DNA of 64,000 nt from positions 19,427-83,426 of the IMG/VR virus record IMGVR_UViG_3300042567_000999. One strand, 5' to 3'. A program made the position numbers and the translations under genes. The notes beneath the pieces were generated by a model that saw only the letters and a program-made list of their open reading frames with translations, was not told the origin of the DNA and made no database searches. Of the stretch, positions 41,379-50,544 are shown piece after piece. This DNA comes from a virus. Positions within the stretch are counted from its first letter, which is position 1, and every line of letters starts with the position of its first letter.

Positions 41379-44300
41379 ACAAAGACAAAATAAAAAAATA
41401 TTTATTGAAACCGAATACGATAATATAGTTATTGTTAATCCTAATGAAGTCTATAATTCAGAAGGAAAGAATGAAGAACGATTGGTTGACCATGAAGATT
41501 TGGTTTATTACGCCAATTTAGAAACTTTTATTATACCTAGAACAAAATTAGCTATAGGTCAAAGTTTTACCGACCCTGTAGTTAATACAACCATTGCAAC
41601 TATTTTTGGGGGTGAAGAAGATTTAAAAATTAATTTTTTAAAACCAAGAGGGAAGTCTGATTTTGACACTAGTTGGTCCAACCAATTAACCGGTGAAGGT
41701 TCAAGACAAGGTGTTGCAATTAATCAAAACAAAGAAAAAGTTGTAAATTTTGAAGGTAGAAAAACATTTGAACGTTCTGTTGGGAAATACGAAGACACCC
41801 AATTATTAGGGATTAAATCAATTAAGGTTAATATAAAAGGAACTGGTGTCCCTGAAGTTAACATCGAACTTGTAGACATACAAGGAAGGTCATTATTTGA
41901 ACAAGGTGAAAATTCTTTATATTCTGCATTTTTTAATTTTCCATACCCATTATTTTATTTAACACTTAAAGGTTATTACGGAAAGGCCGTTAGATATAGA
42001 TTATCTCTTATGTCTTTTAATGCGTCATTTGATGCTGATAGTGGGAATTATAATATTTCATTAAAGTTAATTGGTAAATTTACTGCATTACTTTTTGACA
42101 CTCCATTGGCGTATGCTGTTAACGCACCAAAAATGTATAACACACAAATAACGGTAACAGAACCCAATGGTAATAAAAGTTTTTTTAACACATATAAAGG
42201 TAGACAAAAGTTAGATGAGGTTTATAAAATATATAAAAGAAAAGGGTTATTACCTGAAACCTTTCCACATTTATCAATTGAGGATTTTGTTTTAAAAGTT
42301 GAAAATTATAAAACAGCACTAAAAGCGGATTTAACTAAACAAGAAGATTTTACTAAATTAAATGATTTACAAGATTTTTCTGAAAACTTAAGTAAACTTA
42401 ATAAAGAAGTTTATGAGTATGCGTTATCAACGGTGTGCGATAGAACTAGTTACTACGTTGCCGGTGGGGAAATCTACTACCCTTTTAGAAAAGATGTTAC
42501 ATTCCAATCAAGAGAAGATTTTAAAACTAAGATTAAAGCAAGAATTGAAAATTATACAAATAATTTAAAAAATAACGCATCATTTGGTGAAAATGCAAAT
42601 GCTAAGTATCAAATTAATACTTTAATAAAAAACCAAAAAGACGTTATTAAAAAATTAGATTTTAATATTTGGCAAAAAAATCAAACAGATGTTAGAGACA
42701 CATACTTTGCTAGGTATAATAGACAACTATCAACTACAAATAGTGACGAGTATCGTAAATTTTTGAGTGATGAAACATTAACTGCAGTTTTTGAAACTAA
42801 AGTCCAAGATGAAAATGGGCAATGGGTTGAAGATACTCCAGATTATTTAGTTTTTGGTGATAAAACTATTGGTGATGGAACCTATGTAAAAAATTCTTAC
42901 TTAGATAAGTTAGACTCCATGAATAAGAGTTTAGAGGCTAAACAAAAAGTCATTGAAGATGAATTAACTAAATTTTACGCACAACAACAATTAAAAAGCC
43001 CGGCATCAGGAGGTTTAGGGTTTAAACCAACAATTAGAAATATTTTTGCAATTATACTAGCCGGTGCGGATGCGTTCTATCGTTTAATGGATGAAACACA
43101 TACAGACGCTTGGAACGTAAAATCTAATAAAAATAGATTGTTAGCTGTTATTCCTGAAAATAAAAACTTTTCAGTTGACGCTCAAAAAGCATTACAAAAA
43201 TCTAGTACGGAACTTAATAGTGATAATGTTGTTTATCCTTGGCCATTATATTTTACTTTAGAAAAACAAGAAAATAATTCAGAATTGTATGTAATACAAT
43301 ACCCTGGAGACGCTAGATACATTCAACAGACAAATGCGTATGATTATAAAATTTGGCCTGAAGTTGGTTTTGTTGAGTCGTATATTAAAGCTAGTTTGGA
43401 AAAAGAAAAACCAACAAGTAATTACTCATATGACAATCCTTCAGACGTTACAAAATACGTACCATCAAGTACTGTTGAGTTTCCCTTCAAACAGGCACCA
43501 TACCAAGATTTAAATGCTATTAAAATATTTTATGAATTATTTGAAAGAACTTTTATAAGTTCACACTACGGAAATATACCAACAGACGCGGCAACCAAAA
43601 ATCAAGTGGATAAATTTTTTGGAGATATAGAGAGTTTAAATTTAAGTTTAATTGCTCCTGAAGATATTACAATAAATCAGAATTTAAAAAATTTCAAATA
43701 CACATTTACTAAGTTAGTTGAATACATGAAACAGATTTCAAATGACGGACAAGGTGAAAGTTGGCAAAGGTATATAAGAGATTTTTATAATACTGAATAT
43801 TTGATTAATGAGTTAAAAAATGATAATGAAATATATTCTATAGATACAATATCATCAGAATCTAAGAAAATATCGGCAGATTTACCTTTAGTAAAAAATG
43901 TAAAAGAATTTTTAAAAGATAGCCAAACTTCAGAAAAAAACACATTAGATACATACCCATTTACCGATTTAACTTGGTTGAAAAATAACATGGCTAATGG
44001 GGAATCTATCGGGACTTACGAAGATTTTAATAATACAACGAATACATATTCTTTTATTGAAGATAAAAAATTAATTGGTAGGGTTACAACTTCTGAAAAT
44101 TATAGTAATATTAAACTGTTTACGAAAAACACAGTTTTTAATACTACTGCTCAAGCTTATCTTTCTAATGAAACGTCAGAAAGACCTACTCCAATCAATT
44201 CAAGGCTATCACTTAAAAATTATTTTGAAAATAGAAAATCTAAAAATTTATACTTAACTGAATCATACATAAATTATGGTAACAGCTATAGTGGAAATAT

Positions 44301-47300
44301 AGGAACATTTATTCAGACTACATCATTATTGAATACCCCATATTTTGTTAACTCAATTATAGATGGAGTTAAAAAACAAAAAGCATTTAAAAAAAATCCA
44401 TTTGTGTCGTTAGGATATTTGTTTTTAAATTCACTACCACTTATTACTACAAAAGAAAAAATTAAAGATTTTACAGATGACCAAACATTAACCGATTTAG
44501 ATTATTTGGCATCATCACTAAATAAGTTTTCATCTATACACCAAGTCCCTTATGCTTGGGTTTTAAAATACGGTTCAATTTGGCATAGATATAAAAATTA
44601 TATAGAAAACAAAATAGACATTTTAGATGATGTTTGGAAAGACTTTGATTATAAAAATGCATACGACCCGACATCAGGAACAACAAATAGAAGCTATACC
44701 GTTTTAAATTATGATAAAGAACCATTCACATTTAGTTTACAAGATGTGAACCTTAGTTTTCCAGCTGGGTTCCCATTAATAAGTGTACCAACAGACAGAC
44801 TTGATTTATTTAATGTTGGGTTTTATCCGGAAGTCATTAACTCAATTGAGTATTATGTTAATGGAAAAGATTTAATAACCGGATATACCGGTTCTAACTA
44901 TACCGGTCTTTGTGAAACAAAAGGTCTTCGTATTGGAATTAATGGAGAAGCATCTAATGCGTACCCAAAAGGGTTTGATACGAATAACTCTATTAGGTCT
45001 TTATCTAAAAATAATTTATATGTCTATAGAGAAGTTCCCAATACAACAGGTGCCGCTCAAGATAAAAAAATTATTCTATACCCGTCAACAGGGGGTATTC
45101 CATTTGACCAATCTATATTTGAATGTTTTAATGAGGATAATAAAATCACCGAAGACATTTATGATAACAAATCTATGTACAATGGTTCGGTTAGGTCAAT
45201 ATGGGGGATGTCGAATTTTGGTTATTACAATACTAACTTAATAAAAAAACCATTACCGACAGAATATCTTAAAGTGATAAAAACAAATGAGTCATTACAA
45301 AATGATTTTGATTTAATTAATAATGATGCGACCTATTCAAAAATAGATGAAATTTTTAATGTATTTGATATTAAGTTATTGGATAAAATGGAACAAAAGT
45401 TTTTAACTTTTTGTAGTTTAACACCAAACGCCAAAGATTTAATTTTAAATGATGAGTCAATTACAAGTACATATACAAATCCTGGTGGGTTAAAAAATTC
45501 AAACTTAAAACTTTTAAAGGGGCAAATATCCAAAATATTTAGTCTACAAGATGCATTTTTTGACCAGGTAGATGAAAATGTCGACGGAAACCAATTAGGT
45601 GAAAACCAATTAGTTAGTATGTATTCATCACTTAAAGAATTTTTAAATTTTGATTGTGTGTTGAAAATTGGAAACCCAACAAAATATGAAAGAAAATTAT
45701 TTGATTCTTTTTCTAATTTACAACAATTTCAAGTCACCGATAAATATACTTTTAACCCTTATCGGGTAACAAATTTACCTGGTGATAATTCTGCAGTAAC
45801 TTTAATTGAAAGTATTATTAAAAATACCGAAGCTTGGAAGACATTAAGAAAATACTTAGGGTTTTCAACAATTGAAAATATTGACTACCCGACACAAGTC
45901 GACCCTGTATTCCCATCGTATAGTGTACCAACACCCACTGCGAATACACCATCGATACAAATTAAATTTATAGGTGACTCTTCATCTTTATTTACAACAG
46001 GAACGACCGCAGGTGAATATATAAATGTTACAAAAACAAATGGACAATACCAAGTTTACCAAATAGTGGGTGACCCTAATGTTAGTACGTCTACTAAAGT
46101 AGGGTTTATTAAATTCTACCAACCAAACACTAATATTGAAGATTCAACAAATGAAGTTCCGTCATCTTATGAAAATAATTTTACAACAAACTTCTCATTT
46201 GTTTGTACGGTACAAGATATCGCACCTTCAAATTATACTATGGTTGTTGAGTATTACCCGAGTGGATTTACAAATAATAAAATTGATTTAGTTGCTAATG
46301 TTTCTACATCACCCCAAAATACGCAAACAACAACACAACCAACAAACTTTGTACCTATACCACAAGCTTTACCTAATACTGAAAAATCTTTAGTTGCTGA
46401 CTTTTTCATAGATAACAATATTGATTTTACAAAAACTAATGTAGAATTACTTTATCCATTAATTAGGTTGTATGTGGAACAAAAAAGGAGTGATTCGAGT
46501 TTTGATAAAAATAAATTCACAACATATATTAACAATTATTTGTTAGATAGGTATGACTTGCAAGATAAAATGGTTAATGAAACTTTCAGTAATCTTAATA
46601 TTATATTAAAAAATATTGAAGTAGATGATGGATTACCAAAAACCGCAATGAATGGGGACGCAACAAAACTTTCACTATATAATACTCTAAAAACATTTAA
46701 CGATAAATGGATTGCGGGGTCTGATTTAAAAACTGTTACTTTATTTGAAGATTTTCTTTTTATGGATAGGGCTAACTCTGATTTAGGTAATAGTTACACC
46801 GTTGATGTTGAAAAGGTAGTAAAACGAATAGGATTGGATACAAATCAAAACCAATCATTAATGTCTTTGATAAGTAGTATATTAGAAGATAATTATTTTA
46901 TTTTCATGGCAATGCCATCTTACATAAACTTTTATGGTATACAGGAGGCTTTAAAAAATGGAGAACCATTAAAAGATAGTGAAATAGGTAATACTCTTTT
47001 TGGTACATATCTTGAAGTTGATTACACAAAATCAAGCCCTAAATTCTTATGTTTATATATTGGGAATCCTTCTGAATACCCAAAACCAAAAGAAAACACG
47101 TTTAATAGATTTGGAGACGATAGTTTTGATTTAAGAGTTCCTGATAACCCACTAAGAGTTTCTGACCCTAAAGGAAACTATTCTTTAAATAATAAAGTTG
47201 TTGGATTTGCAGTTGATTTTGGAATTAGAAATCAAAACATATTTAAAAGTTTAAGTTTAGATATGTCTGAAATGAAAAATACATCTGAATCTTTCCAAGT

Positions 47301-48333
47301 TTTTGCCGATATGGGTAGTTCAGTTGCTGGTGATAAGGTTGGGCAACAATCACAGTCTTTATATAGTATTTATAAATCTAGGTCGTACAGTTGTGGGGTA
47401 ACATCTATGGGTAATGCTATGATACAACCGACAATGTATTTTATATTAAGACACGTACCAATGTTTTATGGTCCTTATTGGATAACGGAAGTAAATCATA
47501 ACATAAGTGAAAGTGGATTTGATACCGATTTCAAAGGTACCAGAATACCAAAATACGCATTACCTAAAGTTGATAATCTTTTGGCATCCGTAAATAAAGA
47601 TGTGTTAAGTGAAATAAAGGCAATTGCGGCTAAAGACAAAAAACCTAAACAACCCGAAGTATTAGAATCCGAAAAATTATTAAGTCAAAACCCAACGATA
47701 ACAACATTAGTAAGTCCACAAAATCAGTGTTCACCTGAGGATATGTTTAAAACAATCCCTTTTGTTGATTTAGTACAAACTACATTTACTAAAGATGAGG
47801 TGGTTCCATTAATAAAGGCTGTAACTAATGATGTCAGAATGAGGTCATTGTTGTATGGTTTATTACAAGTGATGCCATCTACAACTTTAAATGATGGGGT
47901 ATTCAATTGTATAAATAATAACCCATATGAAATTAACACTGGAAATGTATTTAAGGGTAATTTACCAAGTTTGATAACCGCTCAATCGTGTGTATTAATT
48001 AACAATAAATCAAAATCATTGGTTAAATTTAATACATTACAAAAATCCATTGAGTTTGTTAATTCTTTTATGTTAAGTTTAATTAATATGATTCCTGAAT
48101 TAGTTACCATTAATGTAGATACCGATTTAAATAGAAGTTATGGAAAGGCACTTTTTCAATTAGCATTTACCACTTGGTTAACACCAATTGCTTTTGGCCC
48201 ACCAGAATTAACGGCAACTGAAATTATGGATAAGACAAAACTAGCGTTTACTGATAAAGATGGAAATATTTTACCATCATACAACCAAACTGTTGAAATT
48301 TTTACCCAAGCCTACGAACTTTTTAACAATTAA
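41368..48333 (+). CDS. Giant baseplate/hub protein, 2,321 residues
   Basis: The largest gene of the window. The N-terminal 250 residues (FEGRKTFERSVGKYEDTQLL, then SIKVNIKGTGVPEVNIELVD and FNFPYPLFYLTLKGYYGKAV) look like a structural beta domain seen in baseplate proteins. The middle is long, polar and helical with no motif I recognise. Residues about 1976-2050 (ADMGSSVAGDK, YSCGVTSMGNAMIQPTMYFI, RHVPMFYGPYWITEVNHNIS) resemble the gpD/gp27-like hub domain of contractile tails, which forms the ring that carries the spike. No lysozyme or spike beta-helix is visible in it. It starts inside the end of gp53 and probably forms the hub or wedge-hub junction. Confidence 0.65.
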   Translation: MAVRQRQNKKIFIETEYDNIVIVNPNEVYNSEGKNEERLVDHEDLVYYANLETFIIPRTKLAIGQSFTDPVVNTTIATIFGGEEDLKINFLKPRGKSDFDTSWSNQLTGEGSRQGVAINQNKEKVVNFEGRKTFERSVGKYEDTQLLGIKSIKVNIKGTGVPEVNIELVDIQGRSLFEQGENSLYSAFFNFPYPLFYLTLKGYYGKAVRYRLSLMSFNASFDADSGNYNISLKLIGKFTALLFDTPLAYAVNAPKMYNTQITVTEPNGNKSFFNTYKGRQKLDEVYKIYKRKGLLPETFPHLSIEDFVLKVENYKTALKADLTKQEDFTKLNDLQDFSENLSKLNKEVYEYALSTVCDRTSYYVAGGEIYYPFRKDVTFQSREDFKTKIKARIENYTNNLKNNASFGENANAKYQINTLIKNQKDVIKKLDFNIWQKNQTDVRDTYFARYNRQLSTTNSDEYRKFLSDETLTAVFETKVQDENGQWVEDTPDYLVFGDKTIGDGTYVKNSYLDKLDSMNKSLEAKQKVIEDELTKFYAQQQLKSPASGGLGFKPTIRNIFAIILAGADAFYRLMDETHTDAWNVKSNKNRLLAVIPENKNFSVDAQKALQKSSTELNSDNVVYPWPLYFTLEKQENNSELYVIQYPGDARYIQQTNAYDYKIWPEVGFVESYIKASLEKEKPTSNYSYDNPSDVTKYVPSSTVEFPFKQAPYQDLNAIKIFYELFERTFISSHYGNIPTDAATKNQVDKFFGDIESLNLSLIAPEDITINQNLKNFKYTFTKLVEYMKQISNDGQGESWQRYIRDFYNTEYLINELKNDNEIYSIDTISSESKKISADLPLVKNVKEFLKDSQTSEKNTLDTYPFTDLTWLKNNMANGESIGTYEDFNNTTNTYSFIEDKKLIGRVTTSENYSNIKLFTKNTVFNTTAQAYLSNETSERPTPINSRLSLKNYFENRKSKNLYLTESYINYGNSYSGNIGTFIQTTSLLNTPYFVNSIIDGVKKQKAFKKNPFVSLGYLFLNSLPLITTKEKIKDFTDDQTLTDLDYLASSLNKFSSIHQVPYAWVLKYGSIWHRYKNYIENKIDILDDVWKDFDYKNAYDPTSGTTNRSYTVLNYDKEPFTFSLQDVNLSFPAGFPLISVPTDRLDLFNVGFYPEVINSIEYYVNGKDLITGYTGSNYTGLCETKGLRIGINGEASNAYPKGFDTNNSIRSLSKNNLYVYREVPNTTGAAQDKKIILYPSTGGIPFDQSIFECFNEDNKITEDIYDNKSMYNGSVRSIWGMSNFGYYNTNLIKKPLPTEYLKVIKTNESLQNDFDLINNDATYSKIDEIFNVFDIKLLDKMEQKFLTFCSLTPNAKDLILNDESITSTYTNPGGLKNSNLKLLKGQISKIFSLQDAFFDQVDENVDGNQLGENQLVSMYSSLKEFLNFDCVLKIGNPTKYERKLFDSFSNLQQFQVTDKYTFNPYRVTNLPGDNSAVTLIESIIKNTEAWKTLRKYLGFSTIENIDYPTQVDPVFPSYSVPTPTANTPSIQIKFIGDSSSLFTTGTTAGEYINVTKTNGQYQVYQIVGDPNVSTSTKVGFIKFYQPNTNIEDSTNEVPSSYENNFTTNFSFVCTVQDIAPSNYTMVVEYYPSGFTNNKIDLVANVSTSPQNTQTTTQPTNFVPIPQALPNTEKSLVADFFIDNNIDFTKTNVELLYPLIRLYVEQKRSDSSFDKNKFTTYINNYLLDRYDLQDKMVNETFSNLNIILKNIEVDDGLPKTAMNGDATKLSLYNTLKTFNDKWIAGSDLKTVTLFEDFLFMDRANSDLGNSYTVDVEKVVKRIGLDTNQNQSLMSLISSILEDNYFIFMAMPSYINFYGIQEALKNGEPLKDSEIGNTLFGTYLEVDYTKSSPKFLCLYIGNPSEYPKPKENTFNRFGDDSFDLRVPDNPLRVSDPKGNYSLNNKVVGFAVDFGIRNQNIFKSLSLDMSEMKNTSESFQVFADMGSSVAGDKVGQQSQSLYSIYKSRSYSCGVTSMGNAMIQPTMYFILRHVPMFYGPYWITEVNHNISESGFDTDFKGTRIPKYALPKVDNLLASVNKDVLSEIKAIAAKDKKPKQPEVLESEKLLSQNPTITTLVSPQNQCSPEDMFKTIPFVDLVQTTFTKDEVVPLIKAVTNDVRMRSLLYGLLQVMPSTTLNDGVFNCINNNPYEINTGNVFKGNLPSLITAQSCVLINNKSKSLVKFNTLQKSIEFVNSFMLSLINMIPELVTINVDTDLNRSYGKALFQLAFTTWLTPIAFGPPELTATEIMDKTKLAFTDKDGNILPSYNQTVEIFTQAYELFNN

Positions 48334-48344
48334 CAATAACGATA

Positions 48345-48352
48345 TATTTATA
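48345..48352 (+). promoter_or_regulatory. TATTTATA element ahead of the 74-residue gene
   Basis: CGATATATTTATATATAAAA ends 13 bases before the ATG at 48366, just after the giant baseplate gene. It is nearly the same sequence as at the sheath gene (27173-27180). Confidence 0.55.
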
Positions 48353-48365
48353 TATAAAACAAATT

Positions 48366-48590
48366 ATGGATATGAAAGGACTTTTAGACGATTATCTTAA
48401 AAAAGATACAAGAATTACAAAAAAAGATAGTGGTAATGGTTACCAAGAAGTTTGTGATTTAGACACAGGGGATTGTTATACTATTAGAATGAAAGATGGA
48501 CTAATAGAAAGAGTTGACAATACTCTTAAAACAAATAGAACATTAAAAGTTGAAACACCACAAGGGGTTAAAACATTACTAAACGGGTAA
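48366..48590 (+). CDS. Small uncharacterised protein
   Basis: A 74-residue protein (MDMKGLLDDYLKKDTRITKK at the N-terminus) with a short helix and a beta-rich remainder (GYQEVCDLDTGDCYTIRMKD). It has two cysteines and no recognised domain. A late-type element precedes it, and the proline-rich gene follows 12 bases later, so both are likely expressed late and together. Function unknown. Confidence 0.55.
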   Translation: MDMKGLLDDYLKKDTRITKKDSGNGYQEVCDLDTGDCYTIRMKDGLIERVDNTLKTNRTLKVETPQGVKTLLNG

Positions 48591-48602
48591 AGAATAATCA
48601 AA

Positions 48603-49286
48603 ATGAATACAGAAAAAAAAATATTAGAAGAGTTAAGAAGATTTAATCAAATTAATTCTTATATTTTAAATGAACAGGCGGAAGTTCCGGCACCCGAAGG
48701 TGATGTTCCACCGGTTCCTGATGCGGGAGCACCCGAAGGTGGTGTTCCACCGGCAGGAGACATAGCTCCACCGGCAGGAGAAGCCGCACCAGCGGGCGAA
48801 ACTCCACCGGCAGGTGATGCAATTCCTGAACCGGTAGATGTTGAAAACGACCCGGATGTTGAGGAAGTTGGAGGTGAAAAAACTCAAGATGAAGAAACTG
48901 AGGAAATTGATATCACTGACCTTGTAACTTCACAACAAGAAATCCAACAAAAACAAGATGAGTTTATGGATAATATGTTTTCTAAATTAGACGACTTATC
49001 ATCAAAATTAGAAAACATGGACCAAATCATGTCTAAGATAAATGACTTAGAAGCTAAATTTGATAAGTATAGAGAGAAAACACCTGAAGAGAAATTAATG
49101 TTACGTTCTTTAGATTCTTATCCTTATAATCAAAAACTAACAGATTTCTTCCAAGATAAAGAAGAAGAAATGGAAAAAACTGGAAAAAATGAATATGTTT
49201 TAACATCTGACGAAGTTGAAAACTTTTCCCCAAACGAGGTAAAAAAAACATTTAATATTTACGATAAGGAAGAAGATAATATGTAA
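48603..49286 (+). CDS. Proline-rich acidic protein with coiled coil
   Basis: A 227-residue protein in three parts. Residues 1-24 are a helix (MNTEKKILEELRRFNQINSY) that ends ILNEQ and could be a targeting leader. Residues 25-80 are a low-complexity Pro/Ala/Gly/Glu stretch built from repeated PPAG units, with markedly higher GC than the surroundings. From about 95 it is acidic and forms a coiled coil (QQEIQQKQDEFMDNMFSKLD, then IMSKINDLEAKFDKYREK). No family recognised. A strong terminator follows. A packaged internal or scaffold-like protein is possible. Confidence 0.6.
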   Translation: MNTEKKILEELRRFNQINSYILNEQAEVPAPEGDVPPVPDAGAPEGGVPPAGDIAPPAGEAAPAGETPPAGDAIPEPVDVENDPDVEEVGGEKTQDEETEEIDITDLVTSQQEIQQKQDEFMDNMFSKLDDLSSKLENMDQIMSKINDLEAKFDKYREKTPEEKLMLRSLDSYPYNQKLTDFFQDKEEEMEKTGKNEYVLTSDEVENFSPNEVKKTFNIYDKEEDNM

Positions 49287-49315
49287 GAAACATAAAAAAA
49301 ATAATGTAATAAAAG

Positions 49316-49338
49316 AGGGGGTTCTGCCCCCTTTTTTT
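49316..49338 (+). terminator. Rho-independent terminator before gp32 gene
   Basis: AGGGGG (49316-49321), loop TTCTG, CCCCCT (49327-49332), then a T run. It ends the late block 30 bases after the proline-rich gene and isolates the gp32 promoter just downstream. Confidence 0.88.
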
Positions 49339-49340
49339 AT

Positions 49341-49370
49341 TTGACAAACTTAAATATTCACCTATATTTG
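49341..49370 (+). promoter_or_regulatory. Bacteroidota-type promoter for gp32 gene
   Basis: TTTG/TTGAC at 49340-49345 and TATATTTG at 49363-49370 with 19 bases between TTG and TA match the Bacteroidota consensus (TTTG, then TAnnTTTG) very well. The predicted start of transcription lies near 49377, leaving a leader of about 28 bases before the ATG at 49406. This suggests transcription by unmodified host polymerase early or in mid infection. Confidence 0.7.
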
Positions 49371-49405
49371 TTGTAGATAAAAGAGTAATAATTAAAAATT
49401 TATTT

Positions 49406-50260
49406 ATGGCAAATTCAGTATTAGATTCAGTACTAGCACAGTACGAAAAGAACGCACAACCAGGTGGTTCACAGAGAACAAGTATCTCACAAGAAGACAG
49501 ATTAAAGAAGTATTTTTCGGCAATCTTAATGAAAAACGAAACTTCTGCACAACGTAGAGTTCGTATCTTACCAACTAAAGATGGTTCGTCACCATTTGTT
49601 GAGGTTTGGTATCACGAAATCCAAGTTAACGGACAATGGGTTAAATTATACGACCCTGAGAAAAACGACAACGAACGTTCTCCACTTACAGAAGTTTATA
49701 ACGAACTTATCCAAACGGGTAAAAAAGAAGACAAAGAATTGGCATCACAATACCGTTCACGTTTATTCTACATTGTTAGAGTAATTGACCGTGACAACGA
49801 ACAAGATGGTGTTAAATTTTGGAGATTCAAACACAATTACAAAAACGAAGGTATTTTGGATAAAATCCTTCCTATTTGGAAAGCTAAAGGTGATATCACA
49901 GACGCTGAAAAAGGACGTGACCTAATCATCGAACTTAAGAAAGCTAAAACTCCACAAGGAAAAGAGTATACCGTAATTCAAACGGTTATGTATGACGACC
50001 CAGCATTACTTCACGAAGATAAAGGAATCATGAGTGGATGGTTGGAAGATGAGTTGACATGGAATGATGTATATTCTAAAAAACCTGTTGAGTATTTAGA
50101 GGCGGTTGCAGTTGGTGAGACACCAATGTGGTCATCTGAACTTAAAAAATATGTTTACGGTGAAACTGCAGACATTTCTCTTGGGGGAGCAAAACAAGAA
50201 ACACCAACCCCTGTTGACCCACAAGCAAACGAAGAACCGGCAGAAGATTTGCCATTCTAA
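49406..50260 (+). CDS. Single-stranded DNA-binding protein (T4 gp32-like)
   Basis: A 284-residue protein near the length of gp32 (301). It contains RRVRILPTKDGSSPFVEVWY and QVNGQWVKLYDP in the OB-fold core, FYIVRVIDRDNEQDGVKFWR, and ends with an acidic tail closing in EEPAEDLPF, similar to the protein-recruiting tips of single-stranded DNA-binding proteins. It should coat single-stranded DNA and recruit UvsX, helicase and polymerase. Unlike T4 gp32, which holds a zinc via three cysteines and a histidine, this protein has no cysteine at all. It has its own promoter and terminator. Confidence 0.85.
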   Translation: MANSVLDSVLAQYEKNAQPGGSQRTSISQEDRLKKYFSAILMKNETSAQRRVRILPTKDGSSPFVEVWYHEIQVNGQWVKLYDPEKNDNERSPLTEVYNELIQTGKKEDKELASQYRSRLFYIVRVIDRDNEQDGVKFWRFKHNYKNEGILDKILPIWKAKGDITDAEKGRDLIIELKKAKTPQGKEYTVIQTVMYDDPALLHEDKGIMSGWLEDELTWNDVYSKKPVEYLEAVAVGETPMWSSELKKYVYGETADISLGGAKQETPTPVDPQANEEPAEDLPF

Positions 50261-50269
50261 TTAAACTTT

Positions 50270-50308
50270 AACTTGGACACTCAGACAGACTAAGTGTCCA
50301 AGTTTTTT
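50270..50308 (+). terminator. Rho-independent terminator after gp32 gene
   Basis: A perfect 12-base stem, AACTTGGACACT (50270-50281) and AGTGTCCAAGTT (50293-50304), closes an 11-base loop and is followed by TTTTT. It begins 9 bases after the gp32 stop. Confidence 0.92.
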
Positions 50309-50322
50309 AAAATCAAAAAAAA

Positions 50323-50544
50323 ATGAAACCTTTTTTAGCTGAAAAATTAAAAGACGCTCTTATAAAAAAATATGAAGCAGAGATTGCAGATGCAGAAGCA
50401 AGACTTTATGTTTATTTTGTAAACCCTGTTGGGATTGGAGAGCACCCACAACACACCGAAGAAATGGATAATTTAGTTACACAACTTACAGACGCAAAAG
50501 ACAAGTTGGAGACTATAACAAATTTTAAAATTTACGAACTATAA
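50323..50544 (+). CDS. Small helical protein, uncharacterised
   Basis: A 73-residue helical hairpin-like protein: KDALIKKYEAEIADAEARLY, then NPVGIGEHPQHTEEMDNLVT, and a second helix QLTDAKDKLETI. The loop NPVGIGEHP is a pattern I associate with small phage proteins coded beside replication genes, function not known to me. The stop overlaps the UvsX start as TAATG, so it is coupled with recombination gene expression. Confidence 0.65.
   Translation: MKPFLAEKLKDALIKKYEAEIADAEARLYVYFVNPVGIGEHPQHTEEMDNLVTQLTDAKDKLETITNFKIYEL

Noticed and set aside
41368-48333. Lysozyme or spike domain in the 2,321-residue protein
   Set aside because: No Glu-Asp-Thr type lysozyme motif or beta-helix repeats were found; only a hub-like region near residues 1976-2050 is recognisable.
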